Part shown: piece after piece, positions 11,216 through 25,400 of the stretch
How positions within the stretch are numbered: position 1 is the stretch's first letter
Layout of the letters: each line of letters starts with the position of its first letter
Assembly: GCF_000715075.1 (NCBI RefSeq)
Contig: NC_134102.1
Coordinates: 101,964,501 to 102,028,500 of the forward strand
Length of the DNA stretch: 64,000 nucleotides
Reading direction: 5' to 3'
From: Nicotiana tabacum
Taxonomy: Eukaryota; Streptophyta; Magnoliopsida; Solanales; Solanaceae
Position numbers and translations under genes: made by a program
The notes under the pieces: generated by a model
The model's database searches: none
Seen by the model: the letters and a program-made list of their open reading frames with translations, nothing else
What the model was told of the DNA's origin: nothing

Positions 11216-12600
11216 TCCCCCCTCTTAAACAAACGTTCATCCTTGAACGGGTCTAGAAACGTACCTAGAGTCTCAAATAGGCGTGGATATCCGCTCCGCA
11301 TCTCCCACTCGGTCTCCCAAGTAGCCTCCTCAGTTGGTTGACCTCTCCAGTGCACCTTCACTGAAGCTATGTGCTTTGACCTCAACTTTCGAACCTGTCG
11401 ACCCAAAATAGCCACCGGCTCCACATCATAAGTCAAATCCCCATCCAACTAAACCATGCTGAAATCCAAAACATAAGACTGATCACCGACATACTTCTGG
11501 ATCATAGAAACATGAAACACTGGATAAATACTTGACAGACTAGGCGGCAAGGCAAGCTTGTAAAGCACATCTCCAATCCTCTGAAGCACCTCAAATGGCC
11601 TAATATACCGAGGGCTCAACTTTCCCCTTCTTTCTGAACCTCATAACACCCTTCATGAGTGAAACCTTGAGCAGTCCCTTCTCCCAAACCATGTAGGCAA
11701 CATCCCGAACCTTCCAATCGGCATAACTCTTTTGTCTAGATTACGCCGTGTGAAGCCGCTCATGAATCAATTTAACTTTGTCCAAAGAGTCCTGAACCAA
11801 GTCAGTACCCAATAGCCTAGCCTCACCTGGATCAAATCATCCCACCGGAGACTGACACCGTCTCCCAGACAAAGCCTCATACGGAGGTATCTGAATGCTC
11901 GACTGGTAGCTGTTGTTGTAGGCAAACTCTGCGAGCGTCAGAAACTAATCCCATGAACCCATAAAATCTATGACACAGGCACGTATCATATCCTCCAATA
12001 TCTGAATAGTGTTCTCGGACTGCCTATCCGTCTGAGGGTGAAATGTTGTACTCAGCTCAACCTGTGTTCCCAATTCCCACTGCACAGCTCTCCAAAACTG
12101 CGATGTAAACTATGTGCCCCGATCTGAAATGATGGACACTGGCACACCGTGAAGGGAAACAATATCGTGGATGTAAATCTCCGCTAGCCGCTCCAAAGAA
12201 TAAGTAGTCCCAACTGGAATGAAGTGCGCGTATTTGGTCAACCGATCCACAATCACCCAAACAGCATCAAACTTTTTCGAAGTCCGTGGGAGCCCAACTA
12301 AAAAATCCATGGTGATACGCTCCCATTTCCACTCCGAAATCTCAAGCCTCTGAAGCTATCCGCCTGGTATCTGATGCTCATACTTTACCTGCTGACAGTT
12401 TAGGCACTAAGCTACAAACCCCACTATCCTCCTCCACCAGTTGTGCTGCCTCAGGTCCTGGTACATCTTCGCGGCACCCAGATGAATGGAATACCGCGAA
12501 CTGTGGCCCTCCTCAAGAATCAACTCATGTAGCCCATCTAATCTGACCTTGCATCCTCAACACCCCATCATCCCCAATAGTGACATCCTTGGCATCCTTG
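11131..12600 (-). pseudogene. Element C integrase and chromodomain, broken
   Basis: The integrase core lies near 12110-12310, with Asp in MDFLVGLP and ISDRGT. TAG replaces the Gln codon after the second Asp. The Glu (RQSENTIQ) is seen near 12025. The chromodomain-like tail (VHWRGQPTEEATWE) lies near 11330-11370, and the frame continues through the polypurine tract into the LTR, ending at 11131. Several stops separate the pieces. All three catalytic acids can be found, so this integrase died by stops rather than by active-site loss. Confidence 0.85.
11216..11230 (-). promoter_or_regulatory. Polypurine tract of element C
   Basis: On the minus strand this reads gtttaagagggggga, directly before the 3' LTR. 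It overlaps the end of the pol reading frame. Confidence 0.75.
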
Positions 12601-12602
12601 TG

Positions 12603-14008
12603 CTAAACCATGTCATTAAGGACAAGCAAATGGGGATCATCATACTGGCGCTCTCTGAGGCGATCATATAAGGAAGACCGAGAAACCACACAAGCTAGAA
12701 CCCGACTGGGCTCCGTAACATCTAATCTCACAAACTGGTTGGCCAAGTCCTGAACATCAACTGCAAGCGGTCTCTTACCAACAGGAATGAATGCAAGTCT
12801 ACCCATACTCACCGCCTTTCCACTCAAGGCATCGGCCACCACATTGGCCTTCCCGAGATGATACAGAATGGTGATATCATAGTCCTTTAGCAGCTCCAAC
12901 CATCTTTGTTGCCTCAAATTTAGATCCTTTTGTTTGAACAAGTGATGGAGACTCCGATTATCCGTAAATACCTCGCAAGATACACCATATAGATAATGCC
13001 TCAAAAATTTCAATGCATGAGCGATGGCAGCCAACCCCAAATCATGGACAGGATAGTTCTTCTCATGAGGCTTCAATTGATGCGAAGCATAAGCAATCAC
13101 TCTACCCTCTTGCATCAAGACACACCCAATACTGATCCGAGAAGCATCACAATACACGATATAAGAGCCAGAAACTGAAGGCAACACTAGAACTGGAGTT
13201 GTGGTCAAGGCAGTCTTGAGCTTCTGAAAGCTCTCCTCAGACTAATTCGACCACCTGAAAGGATCACCCTTATGGGTCAATCTGGTCAAAGTTGATGCAA
13301 CAGACGAGTAACCCTCCACGAAGCGACGATAATAACCGGCCAAACCGAGAAAGCTCCAAATCTCCATAGCTGAGGACGGTCTGGACCAACTATGAACCGC
13401 CTTTATCTTATTTGGATCCACCTTAATCCCCTCACTGCACACCACGTACCCCAATAACGCCACCGAACTAAGACAAAATTCACACTTGGAAAACTTGGCA
13501 TAAAGCATCTCCTCCCTCAGCCACTGTAGTATATTTCTCAAATGCTAGGCATGCTCCTCCTGGCTACATGAGTACACCAGGATATCATCAATGAATACTA
13601 TGACAAACGAGTCGAGATAAGGCTAAAATACATTGTTCATCAAATTCATGAATGCGGCTGGGGCGTTGGTCAGCCCAAAAGACATCACAAGGAACTCATA
13701 CAGACCATAACGGGTCCTGAATGTTTTCTTTATAATATCCGAGTCCTAAATCTTTAACTGGTGATATCCAAACCTCAAATCAATCATAGAGAACACTCTT
13801 GATCCCTGAAGCTAGTCAAATAGATCATCAATACCCGGCAAAGGATACTTGTTCTTAATTGTAACTTTGTTCAACTGCCTATAATTGATGAACATCTGGA
13901 TAGTACCATCCTTCTTCTTCACAAACAGAACCGGTGAACCCCAAGGCGACACACTCTGCCTAATAAACACCTTATCAAGAAGTTCTTGAAGTTGTTCTTT
14001 TAATTCTT
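12603..14008 (-). pseudogene. Element C reverse transcriptase and RNase H, broken
   Basis: RNase H is in an open frame at 12603-13208 (YCDAS and FTDNRSL present, but the catalytic Glu is Gly in VHDLGLAAI). Reverse transcriptase lies upstream at 13242-14012 in pieces, with the catalytic FIDDILVYS near 13575-13610 and the SPWGSPVLF entry motif near 13930. Multiple in-frame stops (for example near 13249 and 13545) prevent translation as one protein. Confidence 0.87.
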
Positions 14009-14617
14009 TCAATTCAGTTGTGCCACTCGATACAGAGGAATAGAAATAGGCTGAGTACCTGACACCAAGTCAATACCAAAGTCAGTATCCCTGTCGGGCG
14101 ACATGCCCGATAAGTCTGCAAAAAACATATCCGGAAAGTCTCGCACCACCGGAACAGAATCAATAGTAGGGGTATCAGCACCCACATCCCTCACAAAATC
14201 CAAATAAGACAGACACCCCTTCCCAACCATCCGTTAGGCCTTCAAATAAGAAATCACTCTTCAAGGAACATAATCTAGAGAACCTCTCCACTCGATCCTT
14301 GGGAACTCCGGCATCGCCAATGTCACGGTCTTAGCGTGACAATCCAAAATAGTATAAGATGGAGACAACCAATCCATACCCAAGCTTATGTCGAAATCGA
14401 CCATACTAAGCAACAAGAGATCAACTCTAGTCTCCAATACCCCAATAGTCACTACACACAACCGATATACATGATCCACAACAATAGTATTGCCCACCGA
14501 CATAGAGACATGAATAGTTGAAACTAAGGACTCACAGGGCATATCCAGGTAAGTGGAACCAAGGTCAAATACTACAGAAGCATCCTTGTGGCATACTGAG
14601 ACAATACCTGCGATCAC
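14009..14617 (-). pseudogene. Element C aspartic protease, with short internal deletion
   Basis: Retropepsin-like: active site VVFDLGSTY (the Asp-x-Gly is kept) and LGMDWLSPSYTILDC. About ten residues present after the active site in elements B and F (SYVSSYFASYLVV) are missing here, where the sequence reads STYLDMPCESL. The frame is split by a stop near 14231-14260 before the VGKGCLSYLDF part. Confidence 0.83.
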
Positions 14618-14619
14618 TG

Positions 14620-16147
14620 TGTCTGAAGCAACATCATCTAGTTTTGCAGGATTAGGATAGAATTGGGCCTGACCGCCACCTGATCAGCCTCCCCCTCTAG
14701 GGCAACCTCTAACTGCCTGAGCCCCACCTCGAGCTAGCTGGGCGGGTGGTGAAGTAACTAGAGCTGAAGTCCTGGCCTGACTCCTTTACTGAAATGGACC
14801 TCCCATAAGACAGGGACAAAACTTCTTCTAGTGACCCAACTCTCCACACTCTAAACATACTATCTCGAAAAATGGCGGCAAATACTGAGGCGGACCCCGA
14901 GAACCAGAATAACTACCAGAAGAACCTGGTATAGATGATCCCTGAACTAAAGGTGCACGAGATGAACTCTAAGTTGGGAGAGCACTGAGAGATGACTGAC
15001 CCAGTCTAGCACTGTATGAACCATGGCTAGATGATATGCCATGATGAACTGGACGAGACATCTGAGCAGGTTTATAAGGACAACCCTTACTGTGATGGAA
15101 CTGACCCCTAGAAGGAACACCGCTAAACCCACCCGAACCACGAGGCCTCTTCGCCTCCCTCTCCTCACTCTCCTAACTACGAACCATCTCTAGCCGCCAA
15201 GCAATATCAACCACCTTGTCGAATGTAGCATCTGATACACTCTCCCGAGTCATAACAAAACGGTATTAGTAGTAGAGGCCATCAATGAACCTCCTAATCC
15301 TCTCCCTCTCAGTGGGAACCAACCAAATTGCGTGATGATCCAACTCTGAAAACCTCATCTCATACTGGGTCACAGACATGCCATCTTGATGCAATTGCTC
15401 GAACTGCCTGTGCAGCTCCTCCCTACGGGTCTAAGCACAAACATCTCCAAGAAGAGAACAGAGAACTCATGCCATGTAAGTGGTGTTGCACTGACTATCC
15501 TGTGCCTCTCATAGGCTGAAGGCAGCCCCAGTAAACTGAAAAGTAGTGAATGAGACCCCACTGGTCTCCAGAATACCCACCGTGCGAAGAATCTGCTGGA
15601 ACCTATCCAAGAAATCCCGGGCATCCTCTGACTCAGCCCCCACTGCATGATTGAGGCTGGAGCCTCCCAAATCACTCCAGTATACTCTGCTCATCACCAG
15701 TCATAACGGAACCCACATAGGCCTGAGAAACTACAATCGGCTGGGCTAGTAGTACCCCAAATATTTGAAGTCCCTGCATCACCTGCTCTGGAGTACGGGT
15801 GGCGGGAGTCTGAGTACCTTCCCCGGCCTGAGAAGTGGCTGGCACAGTTTGAACAGAAACTGCCTGAGCAAGGCTAGTGCACACAGTTAATATCTGAGCT
15901 AAAGCCTCCTGAAGGCCTGAAATCACAATGGGGACAACTGGTGACTGAGTTGGCCCCACTGGCCCAACCACATCTGGAAACTGCTCCTGGCTAGGGAAAC
16001 TGGTGGATCGGCAGGTGCTGCTATAACTGTTGTATGAACTACACATATTCCCCTACCGCGACCCCTACCGCGACCCCGAACTCTCGTGGCCCTAGTTGGT
16101 GGTACTGGTGGCTGTTCGTCCTGTTCGGTAGCATATGTCCTCACCAT
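14620..16147 (-). pseudogene. Element C gag, broken
   Basis: Starts at the ATG at 16145-16147 (MVRTYATEQDEQ), followed by an Arg-Gly tract (RVRGRGRGRGRG), one frameshift, and a GLQEALAQIL segment. The capsid-like part (DARDFLDRFQQILRTVGI) lies near 15580-15640. The zinc knuckle near 14835-14875 keeps C-x2-C-x4-H-x4-C spacing with a TAG just after the His. At least two shifts and several stops are present. Confidence 0.85.
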
Positions 16148-16324
16148 CAGTGAGAGAATAGAATAACAGAAGTTTAGCTCCCGGAATCAACAAATCAGCA
16201 CGACAAGAATGTGAAGTTTTCCTAAAGGTCCGGCAGCCTCTCGAAGATAAGTACAGACGTCTCCGTACCGATCCGCAAGATTCTACTAAATTTGCTCATG
16301 ACTCGTGAGACCTATGTAACCTAG

Positions 16325-16336
16325 GCTCTGATACCA
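16325..16336 (-). promoter_or_regulatory. Primer-binding site of element C
   Basis: gctctgatacca on the plus strand is the exact complement of tggtatcagagc, the initiator-Met tRNA type primer site, and lies 3 bp from the 5' LTR. Confidence 0.9.
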
Positions 16337-16339
16337 ACT

Positions 16340-18721
16340 TGTCACGATCCAAAACCCAACCTGTCGTGATGGCGCCTATCATAGTACTAGGCAAGCCGAC
16401 TACTCAGGCATTTCCAACACTGTTAACCTTTGAAATATAAAACATTTTAAATAATTAAAAATCTCATAAAACAGGATAGAATATCATAACTCAATACATA
16501 AGCCTTCCCAAAGCCGGGGTGTCATTGATTACATGAGCATCTACATAATAACATAGTCTGGTACACTGTCTAGAAAGTAGAACTGAATGAATAATTAAAA
16601 GACAAGGGAGGAGAGTCAAGGTCTGCAGAAGCTAAGCAGCTACCTCGATGATCTCCAAATGTCTGAATTCTCTGAATCAGCAACCGCCGTGACCAGAAAC
16701 ACCTGGATCTGCACATGAGATACAGGGTGTAGCGTGAATACAACCAACTCAATAAGTAACAAAACTAACCTTTGGACTGAAAGTAGTGACGAGTTTGAGT
16801 AATACAGTCCACATGCAGTATTCAACAGTACAGAAACTTACAACAAATATGACAGTGATATCTCATAAATTTATAATCTACAAGTAAAGGTACAAGAATT
16901 TAGATATGCTTTCAGGTTTTACAATAAAACTCCACACAAAATAGGGAAGATCCAACCCAAAATGCAAATAAACCAGGACAGATCCAGCCCAAAAGTAAAT
17001 AACTAGTAGCATTGCGCCCACTGTGGATGTGCAGACTCCGTAGGGGTCAATCCAGCCCAAGCGCTATAACAAGACAAATCCTGGCATGAATCAATAAAGC
17101 CTATTGCGGCGTGCATCCCGATCCCATGAATATCACTCACAATAGACCCTCAGTCTCATTCAGTCATTAATCTCTCTAGTATCTCAAGTTCACCAGAATC
17201 ATGATAATCAGCCCAAACAATGATGATATGATGTATCAAATAAAGGACAACAGAGGTTAAGACGTATTATGCATATGATAACTGTGACTGAGTACAGTTT
17301 GACAAATTAAGCAAATAATTCAACATGTAACACGACCTATGTGGGTCCCAACAGTATCAAAACGGAGCCTAAGGAGGATTTCTAACATGACTGGCAGCTC
17401 AATTGATCTAGCACATGGTGAAATACGGGTAACAACAAGATTATTCAACTATACAGTTCCACGGAATCGACCAAGTCACAATTCTAACGGTGCACGCCCA
17501 CACATCCGTCACCTAGCATGTGCGTCATTTAAAAAATAATCACATAATACGTAATTCAGGGTTTTATACCCTCAGAACCAAGTATAGAAGTGTTACTTAC
17601 CTCAAACTGTGCAAATCCCTACTCTGACAAGCCCTTGCCTCGTGAAACGGCCTCTAATTGCCTAGAATCTAGCCACAAACAGTTTGATACAATCAACACG
17701 GGCTAAAAGAATCGATTCCAAAAGAAAAAACTAAGTTCTTAATTAAAAGTCAAAAAGTCAACCCCCCAGGCCCACATCTCGGAATCCGATAAAAGTCATA
17801 AAATCCGAACACCCATTCAACCACGAGTCCACCCATACCAAAATTACTCAAATCCAATACCAAAATCTCGATCAAATCCCCAAAATTTGGCCTAAGAACT
17901 TTCCTCCATTTTCCCCCACTTTTCCAACCCAAATCACTAATTAAATGATGAAATCAAAGACATAAACATTGAATTTAACCAAAACTAAGTAAGAATCACT
18001 TACCCCAATCACTCCCTTGAAAATATCTCCAAGAATCACCTCCAACAGATCTCCCAAAATCAAATTTGTAATATGAACTCGAACTCTCGTTTTGAAATAT
18101 TTAAGTTCTGCCCAGGCGATATTTCATCGCGATCGTGGAAAATGCTTCGTGATCGCGAAGCACAACTCAGCTGCTCAGAAAGTTCACCTTACGCGAACGC
18201 GACACTACACCTGTGAATGCGAGCCACTGCCTCCTCAGACCTACGTGATCGCGACCCTTTTCACACGATCGCGAAGAACAAATGCGTGACTTAGCTCCTA
18301 CCTCATTTCCTCTTCACGAACGCGTCCTAGCCCACGCCTTCGCGATGCACAACTTCCCTAAGCTACGCAATCGAAGCCCTCTTCACATAAACACATAGAG
18401 CAAAGTCATCCACTGACCAATTAAGCTTACGTAATCGCGGACCTGTCCACGCGATCGCGTATAAGGAAACCAAATCAGAGACACCAGAAAGCTTCAACCA
18501 ATATCCAAGTCCAACATTGATCCATTAACCATCTGAAATCCACCCGAGGCCCCCGTGACCTCAACCAAGCATACCAACAAGTCCTAAAATGTCATATAAA
18601 CTCGCTCGAAGCATCAAATCACATAAAACAATGCTAAAACCATAATTCGTGCATCTATTCAAGCCTAATGAACATATGAACTTCCAACTTCTATATTCGA
18701 CGCCGAAATCTATCAAATCAT
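16340..18721 (-). repeat. Element C 5' LTR, main part, interrupted at 18721
   Basis: Aligns with the 3' LTR starting from tgtcacgatccaaaaccc. Interrupted by element D; the duplicated target atcat (18717-18721) is repeated at 28495-28499. It carries the same CGCG-rich block (18113-18470). No gene seen. Confidence 0.88.
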
Positions 18722-21695
18722 TGTCACGACCCCAAATCCACTAGTCGTGATGCACCTAACCCAACCTGCTAGGTAAGCCAACTTGTAAATATCCAATTCC
18801 AATGATATTAACAAGACAAATAAACAATAGTAAATTTTCTGAATTTTATACATTTTCCAAGGACTGGTAGTACAAATCATGAGCTTCTAAGAATAGAATT
18901 TACCAAGCTGAAATGAAATAATACATCGTTTGTTTGAAAAGTACATAAACAGAGTTTTATAGATCTAAAGCTACCACGAACAAGGGGCAACTTCAACCGG
19001 AATGCAGGCACATCTTCAATCCAGCTACCATCGAACGTAGCAACATCAGCAGCCAACATCTGCACGCAAGGTGCAGAAGTGTAGTATTAGTACAACCGAC
19101 CCCATGTACTCAGTAAGTAACAAACCTAACCTTGGGTTGAAAGTAGTGACGAGCTAACACAAGGTCGGGTACAATACCAATATTCTACAATAGTTCATAA
19201 CAACATAATACAAATAATAAAAGAGGTATCTCAGAAGTAAGATGCTCAGCTCATTCACAGTTCTAGAACAAAATGGGCATGCTTTTCAAGTATCTCATTG
19301 AAAACACAAATCTTTTACCAAAAATGCCAAAACAATACGAGTAAGTTTGAAAACTGTAATTTTTCCAAATATTCTTTCCATAATAAATAAGATGTTTCAT
19401 TTTTTTTCCAGATAACAAGTGAAAAAACCTCTCTATGCCCACATATCAATGTGTAAAAAAAAGTCATGAATGACGTGATACTATATAGCATGAGAAAAAG
19501 AGCATCTCTATGCCTGTATGTCATGTGTGCATGCCAATGCCATGTATCTCAGAGATGAATCATGTACTCACACTCTCAGAGTACTCAATCTCACTGTCCT
19601 GCATCCTTTCTCACTATGCTCAATGCTCAGCACACTCAATCACTCAACGCTGTACAATAACTGATGCGGCGTGTAGCCCGATCCACATATATATATATAT
19701 ATATAGTCGACTGCGCTCACTAAGGGTGTGCAGACTCCGGAGGGGCTCCTTCAGCCCAAGCACTATATCGCTGCAGCGTACAGCCCGATCCCATAAAATA
19801 TAATCAATATATTATTGCGGCGTGCAACCTGATCCCATAAGGTATAATATAATATGCTGCGGCGTACATCCCGATCCCAAAATGTATAATATAATATGTT
19901 GCGGCGTGCAGCCCGATCCCAAAATGTATAATATAATATGCTGCAGCGTGCAGCCCGATCCCAAAATGTCACTCTCACTCAGGCCCTCGGCCTCACTCAG
20001 TCATAACTCTCTCCAGTCTCACTCACGGGCTCACAATATCATGAAAACTAGCCCGACAACAATGATATGATGTATCAATAACAACAATTGTGACTGAGAT
20101 ATGATATAAATGCATGAATATAACTGAGTACGAAATATTAATGAAATCATTAAGATGACAGCAAGAAACGACCACTATGGGTCCTAACAACATCAGCATG
20201 AAGCCTAAACATGATACTTAGCATGATTGATAGCTCAATTACTTTATCGCATGGTGAAAACACAAATATCAACAAACTAGGGCCACTATACAGTGCCACG
20301 GAAACAAACAAAGTCCCAATTCACATGGTGCATGCCAACACGCCCATCACCTAGCATGTGCGTCACGTCAATAACAATCACATAACACGTATTGCGGGGT
20401 TTCATACCCTTCGCACTAAGTTTAGAAGAGTTACTTACCTCGAACAAGCCAAATCCAATACCCAACAAGCCAAACGATGCTCCAAAAAAGGCAATCTCAC
20501 GCGTAACAACCATCCGAACGGCTCAAAACTAGCCAAAAGCAACTCAAATACATCAAATAATGCCAAAGGAAACAAACCCGATCGATAAAGGTCGAATCTT
20601 TAATCAAAATTCCAAAATCTACCAAAAAGTCAAACCCGGGCTCGCGCCTCGAAACCCGACAAAACTCATACAATCCGATAACCCATTCAATTACGAGTCC
20701 AGTCATACTACTTTCACTCAAATCCGACTCCGAATCAATGTCAAAACTCAAAAATTTACTTTATGAAATTTTAGACAAAACCCCCAAATTTCACTTTGAA
20801 ATCATCAATCAAATATCAAAAATAAAGATGATTCATGAAATATAACCAAAATCGAGTACAGAACACTTACCCCAATTCATATGGTGAAAATCACCTCCAA
20901 ATATTGTCCAAATCCGAGCTCCCCAACTCAAAATATGACCAAATGAACAAACCTTCGATATTAAGTTTTTTTGCCCAGATGTTATGTCTTGTTTTGCATG
21001 CCAAATGTTCCCAAAACTTACTTTTTATGCCTATAATGGATTCCTTGTGAAATTTCAGTTAAGATAGGCTTTTGAATCACTCCATTTGACCTTATAATGA
21101 AGGAGATATGTTAGTTTCAATATTTGGAAATATGCAGATTTTTAAATACGAAGTCAGTGGCAATTTCGTAATTAATCTGAAAAAACTGGCAACCCAATTC
21201 TTAGTAAAATGACCATAAAATTCTCATACGATGCCCAAATTTAATAATTCTTTTTGCTACGAATCCGTAATTATGATACGGATCTAATGGTTCAATCAAA
21301 CAGAAATCGGAGCTCATTTGTTCAATATGATATCATTTATGCTTGAAGAAACGACGTCGAAACATAAGAAAAACGAGCGCAACACAACCCAAACCTATCC
21401 GAAAGTCACCCGAGCCTCTCGGGACTTCGTAAAAATATATCAAAAAGTCCAATAACATAACACGGATGTACTCGAGGCCTCAAATAACACATAACAACAT
21501 CAAAACGACGAAACGCACCTCAAATCAAACTTAATGAACTTTCGACTTCCAAAAACTCACGCCGAAATATACCAAATCAACTCGGAATGAACTAAAATTT
21601 TACACACAAGTCCTAATTCATTATACGGAGCTACTCGTGCCCCCAAACTACCGGGCTAAGTGCAAATTCTCAAAACGATCAGTCGGGTCATTACA
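18722..21695 (-). repeat. Element D 3' LTR
   Basis: Matches 25529-28494 along its length. It contains a 42-bp minisatellite (19817-19975), a (TA)n run near 19688-19706, and the palindrome cgacgtcg near 21353, which has an ACGT core of the kind bound by plant bZIP factors. No gene; the open frames in it are chance frames of repeat DNA. Confidence 0.92.
19817..19975 (-). repeat. 42-bp minisatellite in D LTR (about 4 copies)
   Basis: gcggcgtgcagcccgatccc recurs at about 19817, 19859, 19901 and 19943, exactly 42 bp apart, separated by ataatataatatg-like spacers. On the element's sense strand the core reads gggatcgggctgcacgccgc, the same core as the 47-bp unit of the B and F LTRs. Related copies without fixed spacing start at about 19663 and 19772. 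Confidence 0.9.
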
Positions 21696-21745
21696 TTCTC
21701 CCCCACTTAAACATACGTTCGTCCTCGAACGTGCCAAGAGTTGTT
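21696..21745 (-). pseudogene. Vestigial pol C-terminus and polypurine tract in element D
   Basis: On the minus strand the last codons before the LTR read FEDERMFKWGRM then stop, matching FKDERLFKRG at the same place in element C. The purine tract aagtgggggagaa overlaps them. This is the only coding trace of pol that I see in D and indicates descent from a coding chromovirus. Confidence 0.7.
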
Positions 21746-24700
21746 CCCAAAACCATCAAACCGCCGTATAACCTTACCATGCACTTATCCGGGGGTGATC
21801 CCACGTCACCCTATCCCATACAGGTCCGATAACACAACCTAACCGAAATTGCTCAATTCAACCTAGCCCACAAGCCTTAGAATCCAATTTCCAACACCCG
21901 GAATTTCTTATAAGATCTGAATCTCGCAACCTGCACACCGTATAAGTCTGAACAAGTTGTACCAAAACGCAACCCAAGATACAATCACAGGATATACCAC
22001 ATAACTCAAATACCCATAGAAAAATCTCCGATCACAGTAGCTGCTCAAAACAACCCAGTTACGGTAATAAACCTCATACCTAACAAAACCTCATCCTAAA
22101 ACCTTCGTACACTGCCGATAATGAAAGAACACATAGAAACTCATAACCATTCATCAAATCAACAAGCCATGGAGCTCCCTCTCCTTCAACAAGAACTATA
22201 GCCAATTCCTAAGCCGACTTCTGATATTATCCTTCCAAATTTACCGCAATCAAATCCGATAGCATCCATCCTAGATCCAACGACACCATATTATCGAATA
22301 CCCACTACTCTACTGACACACAACACCAATACTACTCAGAGACACAAACAGTGCAATCCATGCACCAATAAGCAACAATCCAAATGTATTCAATCGCAAA
22401 AATGACTCAATCAAGAGAACTGTCCCGCAAGCTTAATGGGTACCACCACAACGAAATGCTAAGAACCTATCACACACCATAGAATCCTCACCCGACTCTA
22501 ACACAAAGGTTCATACCTCAACATAACTCTGTTGCAATGCGCGACTTCATCCAAACACTGGTCCATATCATATACCTCGAGCCACCCTGCTAAAAATCAA
22601 TAACCACGCAAAATACGACATCAAGTACCCAAAGTGCATTACCATAACCACAGAGAATTAGATGACACAATGCCACACCACACCCAAAATAACATAATCA
22701 ATACGCCCTCAATCATGCAATACCCAACTACTCATCTCACTCAATTTCTGCTACAAGACCATAATAGAACCACATCATGTGTGCCTAAAACCAACGAATC
22801 ACAACTCCTCGAAGCATAGAAGAGTAACTCACAAAAAATTTCAGAACACGAATAAGCTCAGCAACAATCGAATGGCACATCTCTCAATAATAGCACTACA
22901 GAGCCAACCAATCCGACTCGGTATAGAATACACATCCTAATTGGGCATACCAATGGACCCCCAATCATATCCGGACACCCACAAATAGATAAATAAACCT
23001 CTGAAAGCCCGCAATGACTGAATCATAATACATACTATCATCTGGTTAGCTTCAGCCATGATTTCACAGTCCACGACCATGAAACAATCTGCTTCTGAGA
23101 ACTCCCAATCTCCAAATTCATAGAACACACGAATCACCCTATCTGATCCCAACTTTACCGCCAGAATTCCTAACATATCTCTCATACACGATCATCCCAC
23201 GAGGAATACTTCTAAAGTTCTTTCGTGCCACGTAGCAAAATTTGAATATCAGCAGTCGATCAACCAGGAGAGTGCAGCTGTACAGTGAGGTATCCATACA
23301 TCAAAACACATTGCCCCTTCTGAAATGTATACTCTCATCAAGCCATACCAAATAGTAATATCATTAACCTAGTCATCTGAAATCGTCCATGCTACCTACG
23401 AATTTTTATGACCTTTCCTTCAAAATTGAATTGTGATCTCGCTCACGTAAATCTCAATCCCACGCAACACACCGCATATACCATGCCATCATATGAAAAA
23501 TACGAGAATCTCATAATCAACTCTAACTCACAAGTAGAATACACATCCGATCAGTCGTAAACCTTCCATTTGATCCTATCCCGGAGAGAATCCCAATACA
23601 CACATATTCTTCATGCCGGTAGGAAATATACTCCTCGAACCGTGGTAAAAACCATTGAAAACTCTTCAAAGCCCATTCGCACATCACCAAGCTATCAGAA
23701 CCGAATCTCTCTAACTCCACCTAGCCATACAGGCTGCCATAACCCAAGAGCATTGCCACGAAACACCTGTAGAGACTAGCCACGTCATAAGTACCCAAAG
23801 AACCGATCATACCCATTACTGTGCTGATCCACCCTACTACCAGCTGTCATATTTCTCCAAGCCCTTTCCAAATCGCCTTCAAATTGATACTTCTCCTTGC
23901 TAGAACACCACGATCCCTAACCAAAATTTCACCACACAATAGACCCTAGTATAAAACCACAACGCCCTAATGCCCCTAAGCCGCTGACTTCCCTCTTTAA
24001 GCACCCCGAAGCACCACAACTGAGACACCTACTCTAAAGAGACCTTATGTGACCCTAAAACTGTTTCTTTCACCTTCTTGATACTGAAATTCATAATCCA
24101 CAATGACATAAAAATGCCACAAGTGTCGACACCGTCCAATGAAACTCTCAGTTTCTAGCCATATATAATTCTTGAAAATTCCAAATCGCTACATATAAAT
24201 CGTGAATTCATTAGAACCATTCTCGAGAGTCATTAGCACACCAACACCCAAGGGAGTAACCCACACTCCTAAGCAACCGAGCAATTCCTACTCCATGTAC
24301 ACTACGTCCTTTACGAATAACAACTCAATCATTCAATTATTCTCATATACCCATAGAGTATAATACAACCTGTATCCATAAGTTTCCATTACTCGAGTCA
24401 TTCTCAAACTCCACCTCTGCAAGTAATAACTGATTCACCAGTATACCTCGAACTGAAACCAATACAACACATAATCGTGCAATCAACTTATCAATAGCAA
24501 ACTCCCTCACTTGGGTCAAAGCCATAGATTAAAACACACATTAACTCACAATGCCCATACTCTATTACTGCCACAATACCGCAGTGAAATTCAACTGAAT
24601 CCTCCTTAAGCTCACATACACACCCACATAGTACCTCAACTCATCTGCAATCTCGCATTCACCTTTGTAATAGTCAATCCAACATTCCACTAGCGATCCA

Positions 24701-25400
24701 AACCCAAATTGCTACATATATCATTCACTGGTAAAAGAGAACTCTCTACAAAACATCATAGGGATCACCCAACCTCAGGACACCTCGCAGGAGATAACCC
24801 ACCCGCTTAGCCTCAACTGACATCTCTTATACCCTTTCACAGCCACAACTACTAAGCAATCACTTAATATCTTCCTGAGTCTAAACTCATAACACGACAT
24901 GAAAATTTACTTCACTCCACAACTAAACAACATGAGAGGTCCTTCAACACACCCATTACCCGAGGCCATATGCCAAATCAAGGTAGAAATCAAACACCCA
25001 ATAGTCCTTGCTACATCTCAAGTAAACTCTTCTCGTCACATTCGAACAATTTGAACACATCACGCAGTCACATCATACTCACCACATAGCCATCCATCCA
25101 CCCATCGAACCACAGAGTCCATTCATAGGGACACTACCGGACGTATAAGTCCAAAAGCACGTGCTCACACAATCGAAATCTCCGTTCTCAGGCTACCGTC
25201 AAAACGCGGCCTCAAGTCCTCCCGACTGGCCCATCTCAGCATGCCAAAATCATATCTCACACCCCAACCATGGAATTACAAGCCGTCGATGCACAACTGA
25301 TACCGAGAGCTCATGTGCGCATACGAATGCGTGGAAGGAATTCAAAGAGTTACGCTTCAAACTGAATCAATGCTGCACGATAAGGAAAAGAAAGATGGGA
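21746..25400 (-). other. Non-coding interior of element D
   Basis: 3.65 kb without a recognisable domain on either strand; the longest open frames are about 60-83 codons and unconnected. The plus strand is strikingly rich in A and C and poor in G, so the element's transcript would be G/U-rich. No tandem repeats or gag-pol remnants were recognised. Its origin is unknown. Confidence 0.7.

Noticed and set aside
19686..19706. (TA)n run as a promoter or origin.
   Set aside because: A short simple repeat in the D LTR that is much shorter in the partner LTR (near 26495); most likely a microsatellite.
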